Source: Larix sibirica (lineage: Eukaryota; Streptophyta; Pinopsida; Pinales; Pinaceae). From it: a stretch of DNA of 31,966 nucleotides. The stretch covers positions 1-31,966 of the forward strand of contig NWUY0304828183.1 of the NCBI GenBank assembly GCA_004151065.3. The letters run 5' to 3'. Of the stretch, positions 11,282-21,280 are shown piece by piece. The position numbers and the translations under genes were made by a program. Within the stretch, counting starts at the first letter, position 1. Each line of letters starts with the position of its first letter. Below the pieces are notes generated by a model. The model saw only the letters and a program-made list of their open reading frames with translations, was not told the origin of the DNA and did not search any database.

Positions 11282-11300
11282 CTTGCCCTCTGAGGGCAAG
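11282..11300. repeat. 19-bp palindrome CTTGCCCTC-T-GAGGGCAAG
   Basis: Two 9-bp arms pair perfectly around a single T. GAGGGCAAG is the right end of the 30-bp short interspersed element, so this looks like two right halves joined head to head, or a chance convergence on the same words. No T-run follows, so a bacterial-type terminator is not indicated. Confidence 0.7.
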
Positions 11301-11392
11301 CAACTTACGTCCCTCCTTTGTAATACGAGCAATTTTTATTCTATACATAAAATAGAGAAGACCGGAGCATAACCTGCGGGCTGAGATCGGGC

Positions 11393-11481
11393 AGCTTCTT
11401 ACTAGTGTGATTGGGGATACCAATACTCTGGTCAGGGGCCACACCCAGGTAGCTTTTTACTAGTGTGATTGGGGAGATACC
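11393..11481 (+). repeat. Direct repeat, about 29 bp, two copies
   Basis: AGCTTCTTACTAGTGTGATT GGGGATACC at 11393 recurs at 11451 with one substitution and a 2-base GA insertion before TACC. The copies start 58 bp apart. Confidence 0.85.
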
Positions 11482-11584
11482 GAGACACGATACTTTAAGG
11501 ACTGTTTCTGGCTTCCTTCCTCATCCAACACTCAATAGATCAGACCGGAACCAGACCTGTCGGACTTCACTACTCGGCTTTCTA

Positions 11585-11724
11585 TTTTTAATGGACAAAC
11601 AAGTGGGCAGCGTCGCAGAGCCCCCGGAGGGCCTCATGCTCTTTAATCCCAAGATAGTAAGAGATATTATTTCCTACAGGCTATTTTCTCTTTCTTCTTT
11701 TTAATGGACAAACAAGTGGAAATG
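11585..11724 (+). repeat. Direct repeat TTTTTAATGGACAAACAAGTGG, two copies
   Basis: TTTTAATGGACAAACAAGTGG occurs with its ATG at 11591 and again with its ATG at 11704, 113 bp apart. Both are preceded by CTTTCT-TTTTT. The frames starting at these ATGs have no recognised product; the copies look like a local duplication. Confidence 0.85.
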
Positions 11725-11772
11725 CCTGGCCTTAGGAGAACACAACACCTCTATCCCAGGCTTGGCTTGTCT

Positions 11773-11842
11773 GGAGGAGGCTTGCTTTTCTCAATTCAAA
11801 TATCACAGGCTTGCTTGTACGGAGTAGGCTTGCTTTTCTCAA
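11773..11842 (+). repeat. Direct repeat GGAG-AGGCTTGCTTTTCTCAAT, two copies
   Basis: GGAGGAGGCTTGCTTTTCTC at 11773 recurs as GGAGTAGGCTTGCTTTTCTC at 11821, 48 bp apart, with one mismatch. A third GGCTTGCTTG piece lies between them at about 11808. Confidence 0.85.
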
Positions 11843-12009
11843 TAACAATGAATGACTTATTGATCGGTAAGGTTTTGCGCATGATCGGCTGTCCAATCAA
11901 TCAATCTAGGAAGGCGATCTATCCAATCCAAATATCCAGAAGACAAGGAAGTGTTCCACTTAAGGGTTATTCATAACTAATTAAAAGGAGTTTATAGTGA
12001 GCTAGGTGT

Positions 12010-12500
12010 CGTTAAAAATATGTTGGGAGGATACGATGGAGGAGGTCGTGAGATGCCCATTCATCAATAAATAGCATAGTCTCAACAATAGTTAGGGTTT
12101 CTAATGGAGCTCTCGCAATGTTCCAATAAGAGGCTCTCGTTAACCAAAGTGATACATGTGGCAAGAACAATGTAGTGGTTATATATAAAGAGAATATACC
12201 AAGGACTATTGGAGTAGGAGGAAAGCGGGGGTTAGCGCTATGTCTCGGGACATCCATAAAGGATGATGAGTCTTTGAACATTCCAATGCCAATACTTTCT
12301 AAGCTCCCTTGGAATTGTAAACCAAAGGGACATTTTTACCAGTGCTAGTAGCAAAATAAGACATGCAATAAGATAACTGATCAATAGTGACTATCTATCC
12401 CTGGTTAGGGAACCGAATAAATAAGAATACATATGATGCAACAGAGACCATGGCATACATCCAACTACATCCCAATAAAATATTGTAGTCTAATACCCAG
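12010..12500 (-). pseudogene. Ty3/gypsy protease-region remnant
   Basis: Read on the minus strand, DYNILLGCSWMYAM (about 12490-12440) followed by IRFPNQG and, after one TAG stop (12395-12397), IVTIDQLSYC match the segment that follows the protease active site in plant Ty3/gypsy polyproteins (family pattern LDYNLLLGRSW...FPHQGKIVTIDQL). After a 1-base frameshift near 12300 the text continues MFKDSS then MDVPRHSAN. Upstream of 12500 the active-site portion is not recognisable. The same motif occurs in the plus-strand remnant at 28660-29330, where it is interrupted by a short insertion; here it is uninterrupted. Broken, non-functional. Confidence 0.8.
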
Positions 12501-12569
12501 GTGCTGGTGAAAGGCATGGTGCAGCAAAGGGGAAAGAGATGGAATACCATAGCACGGTTAAAGGGATTC

Positions 12570-13255
12570 AATAAAAAACCCGGGTGCTGGCCCAGGTAGT
12601 GCAGGTGCAAAGCCAGATTGGTAAAGTAATTCAATACCAAAGAAGCGTGCAAAGCCTATATATAAAGTGCTCCTGCTCCTGCGACTTACTTAGTAAACTG
12701 GTTCTTCTCCTGCTGCTTATGGGTCTAGGTCAACTTCACTGGGTCCTGAAGCTGCTACCGCCCGCTACTGGTACCAATGCCAGATCGACTGTTGAATCAA
12801 CAGATGGTCAATATGCTGGTCCTGGATCATCGACTGGATCAGGGTAAACCATAGGATCTGCTGCTGGAACCGGGCGAAGGAATGCTACTCCTACTTCTTC
12901 GTATGGTATACCTGCCCTTGTAGGATCTTAACCTGTATAGGATGCTTACGCGCTTACTTATATGCGGCTCTCATTCCATATATGGGACTGGATCCGCTAC
13001 CTTTTTGACCTCTGCTGTCTCTGTTGCTAGATCTGCTACTGATGTTGGCTCTACTTCTGCTACTGTTAGCTAAGGAGATGAAACTACTAGTAAGTATGCT
13101 GGTCCTGGACCTAGTACAGGTAGGGCAGCTGGGTAAACTACTGAAACCACCGATGGTTTTGGTGCTGGTGGATAAGCCAGGGTAGTAGTAGTAGTAGCTG
13201 GTCCTGGCCCTGTAGGGTCTTGTCCTGTAGGATCTGGTGGATCAATTGGTTAAGA
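12570..13255 (+). repeat. Degenerate GCTGGTCCTGGA / GGATCTGCTGCTGG repeat tract
   Basis: Short words recur with variation: GCTGGTCCTGGA (near 12812 and 13098), GCTGGTCCTGGCC (13197), GGATCTGCTGCTGGAACCGG (12853), GATCTGCTACTG (13030), CTGTAGG-TCT (13210 and 13225) and GTAGTAGTAGTAG (about 13182). In one frame the words read as Gly/Ala/Ser/Thr/Pro-rich peptide (AGPGSSTGSG near 12815-12845), but many stops break it. A similar texture returns at 30590-30770. I read it as a decayed minisatellite, not a gene. Confidence 0.55.
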
Positions 13256-13259
13256 ATCG

Positions 13260-14040
13260 CATTGCTCTAGTCTTTAACTATGCTACCTTTGCTTCTGTCT
13301 ATGGTATTGGTAGGACTGCAATGGGTTATTCACATTCAACTATCTCTTTTACTCGATCTGCGTATTAATTAATCAAATTAAGTTCAATTCAACTTTGCTG
13401 AACAGGACACAAAGCACGGAACTTGACTTTGGGAGGGTTGGAAGCACATGAAATATACCGGTTTAGAGGCGCCTAGGTAAACTTGACCTGGAACCGGATC
13501 TGTCGCATAGGGTCTGCTCGAACGGAATCAACGGGGTGCTTTATCTTTATTTATTAATGAATCGACCAAAGAAAGGGATCTATTTCAAATACTCTCTTTA
13601 CTTAATTATCGATCGTACCCTAATAGAATATCGTATACAAATATATCTATCTCATTATATATGTAATTACGCTTTCCAAAAGGTGCGAAGCCGCTCGACT
13701 AAAGGGAGAGGTTTCATTCCACCAGAGACTAGGAATTCCAATGGATATTGAGAGACATCCAGAGAATTGAGAATAATCCCACCGGAAAGGATATCTTATA
13801 TGTTGCCTTCCTTATGCTTTCCTTGGTTTAGGTTTATTATTCACCGCCAGTTCCCTTCCTTGGTTCGATACACCCACCCGAACACCTTCACTCCCTCCTT
13901 CATGCATTCCCAACCTGTACCAATCTTTAAGCGTTTGTCTTATTCGTATCCTTATATGTTTCCCTTCATTCCGAGGCATAGGAATTAACAAATTGAAGCG
14001 ATAAAGTAGACTTTAGGAGTGGGAGATGTTAAATTGGGAG
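13260..14040. other. Unrecognised sequence
   Basis: No gene was identified. Plus frames at 13536-13751 and 13767-13988 are short, lack known motifs, and lie in AT-rich DNA. The GC-rich motif copy at 13683 lies inside the first. Confidence 0.4.
13681..13710 (+). repeat. GC-rich motif copy with element-like tail
   Basis: GTGCGAAGCCGCTCGACT matches the GCG(A/G)AGCCGCT family. Its continuation CCGCTCGACTAAAGGGAGAG differs from TTGCTTGACCAAAGGGAGAG of the short interspersed element at only four positions, all C/T changes. This site therefore links the GC-rich motif family with the short element family. Confidence 0.55.
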
Positions 14041-14610
14041 TCATTTCCACGAACTGATCCCATAGGTATTTCCTCTAATGAATAGTACAGGGATAAGGCA
14101 GATTGAAAAGGATATACAAACTAAAAGGGTGATAGGGGTATTGGGGTTGGGTTTGATGGGACGGGGAATTAGCCAGTTACACAGAAGTGGAAGAATGCAT
14201 TCAGAAGTTAAATATAGAATAAATACGCTGCTCTGGGCTTGTTTCCAAGGCACTTAGGGGACTAGGTCCAGTCCAATAGGTAAAGACCTAACTGTTGTAC
14301 CAATTAAGCTAGTATCTGAAGGCTTTCACTTTATGCGCTATGAAACTTAGTGTGCTTGGACAAAGAAAGGCAGAGAGCTAGTAGTGTCCATATGGGGGGC
14401 TAGGTCCAGTAGTACACCAATAGGAGGCACTAAGACTGAAGCTAGTGGTGCTACTAGGGCTTATTCTGTTAAGACTAATGGGACCAAGAAGACTAAAGCA
14501 AGTGTGCGTCCATAGGGGTCCAGTAGTAAGCGCTGACTCTTACTCTCCGAATATATCTTACTTTCCAACTTTACTCCTATTCACACTGACAACACTCAGC
14601 TCTTACTCTC

Positions 14611-14738
14611 CGAAGCAGTGGAAGCGTTGAAAAGAGGCAAGACTCTTTCTTAGAGATAAAATACGAAGCAGCAGTGGAAGCGTTGAAAAGAGGCAAGACT
14701 CTTTCTTAGAGATAAAATACGAAGCAGCAGTGGAAGCG
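14611..14738 (+). repeat. Exact 56-bp tandem array, about 2.2 copies
   Basis: GCAGTGGAAGCG starts at 14615, 14671 and 14727, a period of 56. Within each full unit GTTGAAAAGAGGCAAGACTC and TTTCTTAGAGATAAAATACG are identical, so the duplication is recent compared with the surrounding decayed repeats. The second and third copies have GAAGCAGCAGTGG where the first has GAAGCAGTGG. It may vary in copy number between individuals. Confidence 0.95.
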
Positions 14739-14761
14739 CATAGATTAGATAAAATAGGCAA

Positions 14762-14846
14762 TGTACATGTGTGCGCGTATGTGTGCGGGCAGGCGGGCGT
14801 GTACGTGTGTACGTAGTGTGTGGGTGCAGGCGTGTGCGGATAGTAT
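14762..14846. other. Alternating purine-pyrimidine GT/GC-rich tract
   Basis: GTACATGTGTGCGCGTATGT and similar alternating stretches run to about 14840. Such sequence favours left-handed Z-DNA under supercoiling in general. The minus-strand reading is a His/Thr/Ala-rich low-complexity frame, not a gene. Confidence 0.7.
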
Positions 14847-15488
14847 TAAAGGGTAGAAATTAAGCTCATTGTTTATTTGAAAAGAATGGTGAAACAACAC
14901 AATCAATATGGGATAAAATAACTTAATATAATTGGGTTTTAAAGAGAGAAACACCATCCAATTGGGGTTGTTGTTTGATAGGGCGGGGAACCAGTTCAAA
15001 GATTGTAAGAATCATTCTTCAGTGGTAATCCTAAAATACTGGATATTATCTTCTTAGGGCTTGTTTATCTAGCACTACTACTGGGGTTCCACATAGGGGT
15101 CTAGTCCAGGTCCACCAATAGGTGCCAAGATGGACAAAGCTAGATAAAAGAATAGTGAAAACAATTGGGGATAAAAGAGAATTCTATTGGGTTTTCTTCT
15201 TGATAGAAACCATCCAGTTATAGGGTTGTTGGTTTGATGGGAGCACCCATACCGCCGCACTAACGGGGTAACTAGCGGGTTACAAAGAAAGAGTAGAATA
15301 ATAATTAGAAGTGGGTGATCCAGAAATACACGCTAGATACTCTTTTAGGGCTTGTTCCATCCACATAGGGAGGTACTAATTGGACTAAGCTAGTATTTTT
15401 TCTCTGCTGATTGGACTAAGAGACTCTCTGTAAAGGGCTAGTTTCCATGGTACTGGGGCTTAAGAATATGCGGGTAAATGAAATACAT

Positions 15489-15630
15489 AAGGGTGGTGTG
15501 ACATATTCGGATGATATTGAGTGCTCATGCGTCCTATACAGATGGGAAATTGAAGAAATAAAGGTGGCGTCTCCAGATGATAGAGAGTGCGGCCCATGAG
15601 ATGGTAAATTCAGTAAGAGAAGGTGGCCTT
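15489..15630 (+). repeat. Degenerate tandem repeat, about 65 bp units
   Basis: GGTGGTGTGACATATTCGGA then TGATATTGAGTGC is followed by GGTGGCGTCTCCAGATGATA then GAGAGTGC, and then by GGTGGCC. GATGGGAAATT and GATGGTAAATT end the first two units, each followed by AGAA-AA. Two full copies and the start of a third are visible. Confidence 0.7.
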
Positions 15631-15639
15631 AGTGAAAGG

Positions 15640-16185
15640 GGGAGATTATACTGCTCTAATTTTGCCCCTTAATATATAGAGTAGCCCAGGAGGAAGCAAG
15701 GTGTTCAATTTGCTCCTCTATTTAGCAATAGAGCGGCGGCTCCAACCCCGTGATTTTAACAGCTTTCCATACCAACAGGGAGAGTAAAAAGTCCGTTTAT
15801 TTCTAGCGAACTGCTTAAATTAGTGCCGCTGGATGGCTTTGTCTGTCTCTGTTACTGCCTTTATTTGTGCTTTAACTCATGAGCCTGGATGGCTTGGCTT
15901 TACGGCTGCTTACTATAATAGTAGCTGCGCTGGTCTGGCTAGACAATATCTGTGGCTGGATTTGGGTTTAAAAGAAAAGAACCTATTGTTTTGTTTCCTT
16001 GGCTTTGGGAGCGCTTACAGTGTTAAGGGGGGCATACTGTTGAGCGAAGCGAGCGCCCCTCGACGTGAATGTAATGTGGGAGGGTTCCTTTATTGAAGTA
16101 AGTGCCTTAATAATATATCTTGCTGGCCTTTAGCCCGGTATGATAACAATGATAGGATGGCCCTTTACAGGTGCATGTCTTTTAA
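15640..16185. other. Unassigned open frame and spacer
   Basis: An 87-codon ATG frame at 15833-16096 (+) begins MALSVSVTAFICALTHEPGW and repeats GWL/EPGW-like words because GCTGGATGGCTTTG and CCTGGATGGCTTGG are duplicated about 60 bp apart. No family is recognised and no regulatory context supports it. A TGAGCGAAGCGAGCGCCCC motif lies at 16041. Confidence 0.35.
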
Positions 16186-16192
16186 GAATGAA

Positions 16193-16390
16193 GGTTCCTT
16201 GGCCTTAAGAAGATCTCTTCGTGTTCCTTAGGTAAGCAAGGTATTCTAACAATTTTAGTAAGTCCTTTATATGTTTGTTGGGGAAGCGCAAGTACCTGGG
16301 TATAATATGCTTCCTACCTACGGTAGGCTCATGGTCATGTCCCTTGAAGAAGATCTTGTGCTTGCTTTGGTGAGGAAGCAAGTATCTAAG
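16193..16390 (+). repeat. Degenerate duplication of GAAGATCT / AAGCAAG-TATCTAA words
   Basis: CTTGGCCTTAAGAAGATCTC near 16199 is echoed by CCTTGAAGAAGATCTTGTG near 16342. GTAAGCAAGGTATTCTAA (16232) is echoed by GGAAGCAAGTATCTAAG (16375), with GAAGCGCAAGTACCTGG (16284) between. Copies are about 143 bp apart. Confidence 0.6.
16361..16382. repeat. Hairpin CTTGCTT / AAGCAAG
   Basis: Perfect 7-bp arms flank TGGTGAGG. No T-run follows. It lies inside the degenerate duplication above, and the words resemble those of the short interspersed element (CTTGCTT, GCAAG) without being a copy. Confidence 0.65.
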
Positions 16391-16645
16391 AATCTAGGAT
16401 AGGTAGTGTAGTGTAGGGTGCAGTGGGGGGGAAACTTCCCCAACACAAAGGGAAGGAGGGGTTTGGTAGTCTCTTCTCTCCCCCGTAATGGGTCAAAATA
16501 GATTGGCTTCGTTGCTTGATTCAGACCCTACGGTTCATACTGTGGTTAGGCGTAGTACTCTCTGTTGAGGGCTCTGTGTGAATAGATAAGTAGTTTTTTA
16601 GGCTGGGATGCATCGTACTGTAGTTCTTAGTAATGTAACAAAGAG

Positions 16646-16687
16646 GTAAGTAGTTAATAGTAAGTAGTTACTAGTAAGTAGTTACTA
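16646..16687 (+). repeat. 14-bp tandem repeat AGTAAGTAGTTACT, three copies
   Basis: Two exact adjacent units (16659-16672 and 16673-16686) are preceded by a slightly different one. AGTAAGT words also cluster near 23800-23850. Confidence 0.9.
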
Positions 16688-16689
16688 GG

Positions 16690-17235
16690 TAAAGTGCTAT
16701 TCGACTGAAGTATTAGGGTAAGTTTTTCAAATGCGAAACTATATAAAGTAAGGTAAAGGCTAGCGATGCAATTCCAATGGTTTCTCTTATACCCTTAGCT
16801 GTATAAAAGAGCTGTATACCTTTATCTGTATGCAGTGCCTCGAGGTAAAGGGTACTTGTTCTTTACTGGAACTTTATTCAGTTGCTTGTAATCAATACAT
16901 AACCTAAGAGTTTTATGCAGTCGGGGTTCGGAGCCTAAACCCCTTGTAGATATTCAATAGTCGCAATGATCCTTTAACGTAAGGGAAAGGACTCATTTGA
17001 CCTTAGTTCTTACACATGTAATAGATACACCCACATATTCATAGAATCACAAGCATAAAACAAGCTCAATAGGTCTTTTCTATTCACACAGTGATTTACA
17101 TATTACAATAATTATTCCTCAATGGGATTTATTTAGCTTAAGTTACAAAAGGGGTTCACATACCCTTCAAGCTCTCTTAACTCACCTCTCATCTTACTGG
17201 TCTAAGTCTCAGCTAGGCCTTACAACTCATTATAG
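16690..17235. other. Unrecognised spacer
   Basis: Nothing recognisable on either strand. GTATAAAAGAGCTGTATACC near 16801 contains an imperfect inverted repeat (GTATA...TATAC). Confidence 0.4.
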
Positions 17236-17238
17236 AGT

Positions 17239-17787
17239 TTGCTGCTCCATTTTCCTTCTGCTCTATCTTCCCAGCCTATAGGATGGAAAATTCCCCTGCA
17301 TAACCTGGCCTATGCAGATGGTAAATCCTCCTCTAAGAACCTGGCCTTATATATCATGCTTAGTAGAAGGAACCTTTCACTTCTTCTTTCAAATAGGAAT
17401 CTTATTGCCCTTCTCTTTTATAAGATTTTGCGCAGGGGAAGGGTTAAGAGGATCCGTACCCCTTTCTACAACTTTGCTCTCCAACTCCGTAGTATTCAAT
17501 TGCTTAGCCTTGTTGGCCACTTTTTCATTTCTCAACAATATGAACCACCGCATTCCTTGCAACAGGGGCCATGTTGGCAAATTTATGGTTTAAACACCAA
17601 CCTCCAATTGTACTCGTCCTCTTGGAATGCACATAATACTCGTAACTATATATGTCGGGGTCACATGAAAAAGAGACCTACTCCTATCAGTAGACATGAC
17701 AGCTCTTCATTAATAATCATAAATCTGAGCTCACAACTCCGCACATTCAGGGAAAGGATAGATAGTAGGAACAATGACCCAGGCTAA
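17239..17787 (+). other. Longest unassigned open frame
   Basis: This is the longest open frame in the window, but it runs to 182 codons only from a TTG; the first ATG (17356) leaves about 143. The translation is Leu/Ser/Arg/Asn-rich with a basic stretch YKILRRGRVKRIRTPF and no motif I recognise. A frame shifted by one (17312-17593) is hydrophobic (FHFFFQIGILLPFSFIRF) and the opposite strand is also open over 17389-17580, so codon evidence does not favour one frame. An internal AACCTGGCCTATG-A / AACCTGGCCTTATA duplication lies near 17302 and 17339. It may be a chance frame or a chimeric orf of the kind found in plant mitochondria; I cannot tell. Confidence 0.25.
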
Positions 17788-17789
17788 TC

Positions 17790-18358
17790 CACACTACCAA
17801 GCCTTTACCTGGCAGTGTTATTTAGGAATTGACTCTGAGCAGCGTACTTTCCAGTGCCTGTTTTTTCGTGCTTCAAGACAGGGTCGACAACATCATAGAG
17901 GTTGTTTCTAAAGGCCTTAGAATTAACTTCGAGGCTAATAGAGGTTGTTTGCTGAGAAGAAAAGGAAGAGGACAAAGAGTTCTAAGAAGCTTTTGCTTTA
18001 TTCCTAGGAGCCATTGGTAAATCTTCTTTCAAATAACTTAGACTAGTAAAAGCGGCACAGGACGAGGATAGGTTATACTTACTTGGTCTTTCCCAGAAGG
18101 AGTAGCAGCTATACAACTCCACGACACCAACGCCCTACAACTCCACCTCAACCCTATACATCAAACCCTATACCTCACATAGAAACTCATACCCATACCC
18201 AAGAAAGAAGTAACAGTCACTCCCAATAGGTGCAAGAGAAGATAAATTAGCTCTCTTTGTTATACTTGAAGTTTTATCACATCCCGATAGAGTTTACATC
18301 TCAAGAGGGGTCCTCCAACCTCGAACTAGAACCTCCATATCGACGCAACGTCTACCTC
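17790..18358. other. Unrecognised spacer with C/A-rich tract
   Basis: A C/A-rich stretch from about 18110 to 18200 contains small repeats (ACAACTCCAC twice, CCCTATACATC/CCCTATACCTC). The phrase CGAGGCTAATAGAGGTTGTT near 17930 echoes CATAGAGGTTGTTTC near 17893. No gene was identified. Confidence 0.4.
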
Positions 18359-18359
18359 G

Positions 18360-18390
18360 ACCTTAATTGTGTAACCTTAATTGTGTAACC
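18360..18390 (+). repeat. 14-bp tandem repeat ACCTTAATTGTGTA
   Basis: Two exact consecutive copies plus ACC of a third. Related words ATCGTGT and GTGTAACC recur at 18477-18505. Confidence 0.9.
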
Positions 18391-18394
18391 CCCA

Positions 18395-21245
18395 CTGCCG
18401 TACTCCACGGACGCATCACTCACTGACTCAATCACCTTGCTAAAAGTATAACCTCTGATCGGTAACCTCATCTTGTATCGTGTGTTCATCGTATCATCGT
18501 GTAACCAAGCTCTAAAGAAGCAGCTGTTGTGATTAGGTTCATTCGGCTGGTATCATGTTTGTCCTCCTGGTACTTTTTTTCCAGGAGAGGGGGGTTGCGG
18601 CGTGAGATGTGAGGTACCAATTCCTTTTCTGATATACAGTTTCAGGTTCTTCTTCTCCAAGTGCATCCGAGCAAGTGATATACATTGTGGGGTGCCACAT
18701 TGGATTGGGATTTCACGACGTTTCAAACAAATAGATAGGGGGATTTCAGCGGTTGTGATGCCCAACAAGCCCCCCAGTGCTTGGAGCTATCAATGCCCGA
18801 GAAAGGCCCAAGGACCTATTAGAGGTTGAACTGCTTTCTTTTTATGCTTGCGAAGGACGAATTGAACCTGTCAAGGGTTGCCTTATTTTGGCTGCACTAT
18901 TTTTGTTTGAGCTGTGATCCAAGGGATTGTAGTAATTACGAACTTGGGAATTTAAGGTCTAAGAAACTCTGAACGATTAGAAGGAGCATACACTTTCACC
19001 CATTGGAAGTGCAGGTTGCAGATGCTTATGGAGGATATGGAGGATATTTCTCTTTGGGGCATAGTCCACGGAAAATTGATAGTTCCTACCGAACCTCAAT
19101 AGTTATATCATTATGAGAAGATGGTTGCGAAGGTGAAGATTATTGTTTTGGAGTATATGAATACCCCCTAATTTATAACATCGCAAGGAAATAAACATAG
19201 GAAATGTTCGATGCATTGAAAACTCTGTATAAAAGTGTCAATATTTCTAGTAAGATGCTCTTGAAGAACAATAAATCTCAATCAAACATGGACAGTAACA
19301 TAGAAATATCCTATCTTTAAGGAGGTTATTTTATCTTCCTAGCTCGAGACAAGCCAATGTTTATTCCTCACCGTTTCCGTAGAGCAACCATTGTCTTATT
19401 ACCAGCAAACCCGGAGCTCCTGAGCTAGCCTTCCTTAACCCCATTCCTTCCATAAGCTACCTAACCACTTAATGGACCGAACCACCAGTCGAAGTGATGG
19501 GAAAGAAGGTGCTAAGCCCTGCCACCTGATACCGTCTTTTATCGGCACCTAAGTGGATTACAGTCTTCGCTGTTATGCGCCGAAACCCCATTACTGGAAA
19601 ATAGTTGTGTTCAGAACCGGGAATTCTTTTATACAGAGTTACCCAGGCTTCTTTTGCGTCTACGCCCAAAGACCGGCTACCTTTCATTGCCAAATGGACT
19701 TATGTCCTGTTTGTCTAACCCCGGCCTCTTCCTCTCCAACATCCAATCCGGGACATCAACTGGTGTTCTAGCATGCCCTTTTAAGCATGGTATAGGGCTG
19801 TACATAGAATGTATTTTTTTCAGACAGGTGGGTGGTATTGGGTGCGAAGGTAAGGTTTCATGAACCGATTCCCAGTCCCCTCAGAACATCCAATCGTATC
19901 TGGCACTGCTCCTTCCTGGTTTCAAGGTGACTCCTCCATCGTCCTAGCCTAGGATTCCCTAGGATTACAGCAGTAATAGAAAATAGAACTAAAATATAAA
20001 GAAGGTTAAGGGTCTGCTGATCCATGATCCACATGCAATCCTCCGGGGGCTTCTAAGCTAAGGCTCTCAATGGCTGACCCACTAAGTGATTCCTGGTCTC
20101 TAGCTCCAGGTCTCTAAGTTCTGGCAAGTGAAAAAGTAAGGCAAGGGAGTGTGTTCGTCATAGCATGATGTGCCTAGGGTAGGGTATTCCTGGCTGGCTT
20201 CCTAAAAGGTTGTTGGGCAGCACTCCAAGGAAAGGACTGGGGTGAAGGCATTAACTGAAAGGCAGGCTAGGTCTATGCAGTTCTAATGGATGAATCGTAT
20301 TGTAAAGACTCGGCCGGAAGAATAAGTCATAGCGGTACCCGGAAGGTAATAGTGGTACCCACCAGTAGATAAATAAAGTAAGTGTTCTGTAAGGCTGGTA
20401 ATGTTGTATCGAAGCCTGCTCTTTTCTATGCTATGTGAAGCCCTTCCTTCCATTCAATGATTAAGATTGGGGCATTCCTAAAAGTAGGTTGAGTCAGTTA
20501 AAGTAAAGGGTGGTTCACACGTCGTGGCATGCACATAAGTAAAGCAACAAGGTAGGCTTCAGAAAGTCAATAGTAAAGGTAAAAGTGCCTACCTCCTCTC
20601 CTAAGCATTCCTAAAGCAAGTGGTTGTTTGGAAGCCCGTCTCTACAAGAGAAGGTCTAGTGGGTAACCAAGTGATTCATGAAAGTTATATAGGGAGAACA
20701 GGTGTCTAGGTCTTCAGGTGAGTAAAGAGGTGGTGTAGAACCAAGGGAAGGTAGGGGATTGTTGTTCATAGTGGGCGGCTACCCTCCCCTCCCTCGTGTT
20801 TCTGGCGGAATGAATGGGTTGTTAAGGGCAGATAGGACTCCTCCCTCCATATCCTAAGTTGCTAGGAGAGTTGGCGAAAAGTTTTCACTTGAAAGGTTAA
20901 TTCTTCGGCAGTAAGGGCTTGAAGGGCCCTATCCATTCATGAAAGGTAAATACTTCGAGGAGAATAAGGTTGTTATTAAAGGTATACTATTTGATTCTGG
21001 TCTTTATAGGACGTCTTAGTTTCTTCTGGCCTTGAAAGGCACTGGGTTAGCGCAGTCAGGACTTTACCTGAGCTCAGGGTTGAACCCTTATTTATAAATA
21101 AGGGCAGGATACTACTTTCTTCTACTCAAACTTACTTTTTGTCAGGGGTGTTCACCGTGTTTCCATGTTGTAGCGGTTCCTATTAAAAGTAACTCGATAT
21201 AACATTCATCGGGCACCCGATACCCCAAAATACGAAACTAGCTTT
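18395..21245. other. Unrecognised sequence, small duplications only
   Basis: Short overlapping frames on both strands at 18553-18829 and 19469-19863 show no known motif. The minus frame at 19469-19693 (MAMKGSRSLGVDAKEAWVTL) reads protein-like, but I cannot assign it. Small duplications include AGCGGTACCC/AGTGGTACCC (20330-20358) and GAAAGGTTAATTCTTCGGCAG / GAAAGGTAAATACTTCGAGG (20892 and 20940). From 20000 to 20900 the plus strand is rich in GTAAAG, AAGTAAG and AGGTAG words, as in other repeat-decayed parts of the window. Confidence 0.4.
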
Positions 21246-21248
21246 TTA

Positions 21249-21280
21249 AAGACTTGCTTGACCAAAGGGAGAGCAAGGGG
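21249..21280 (+). mobile_element. Short interspersed AAGG element, copy 2
   Basis: Plus-strand copy of the GAGAGC subtype, with the left end mutated to AAGAC in place of AAGGC and the right end intact (GCAAGG). The centre TTGACCAAAGGGAGA is identical to that of copy 1. The flanks TTTTTA and GGATAATG show no target duplication. Confidence 0.85.

Larger units (their letters stand above)
14080..15480 (+). repeat. Large decayed repeat: GGGTTG-TTTGATGGG ... GGGCTTGTTTCC ... GGTCCAGT-CACCAATAGG
   Basis: The same ordered set of words returns at least three times. GGGTTG(TT)GTTTGAT(G/A)GG occurs near 14146, 14963 and 15222. A GTTACA-AGA or AGTTCAAAGA phrase with GAAGAAT/GTAGAAT follows. GGGCTTGTTTCC or a variant occurs near 14234, 15056, 15347 and 15425. 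CTAGGTCCAGT or GTCCAGGTCCA with CCAATAGG follows near 14262, 14400 and 15100. A line rich in AATTGGG-TTTT and ACCATCCA-TT precedes two of them (14930 and 15190). Unit length varies because of indels and the 56-bp array nested inside. Confidence 0.7.

Noticed and set aside
11282-11300. Palindrome as a transcription terminator
   Set aside because: No T-run follows and no gene lies upstream.
16480-16535. CTACGGTTCAT as part of a group II intron domain V
   Set aside because: The pairing partner and the catalytic AGC-type stem are absent.
21060-21085. GGGTTGAACCC as a tRNA T-arm on the minus strand
   Set aside because: No anticodon arm, D-arm or acceptor stem could be drawn around it.
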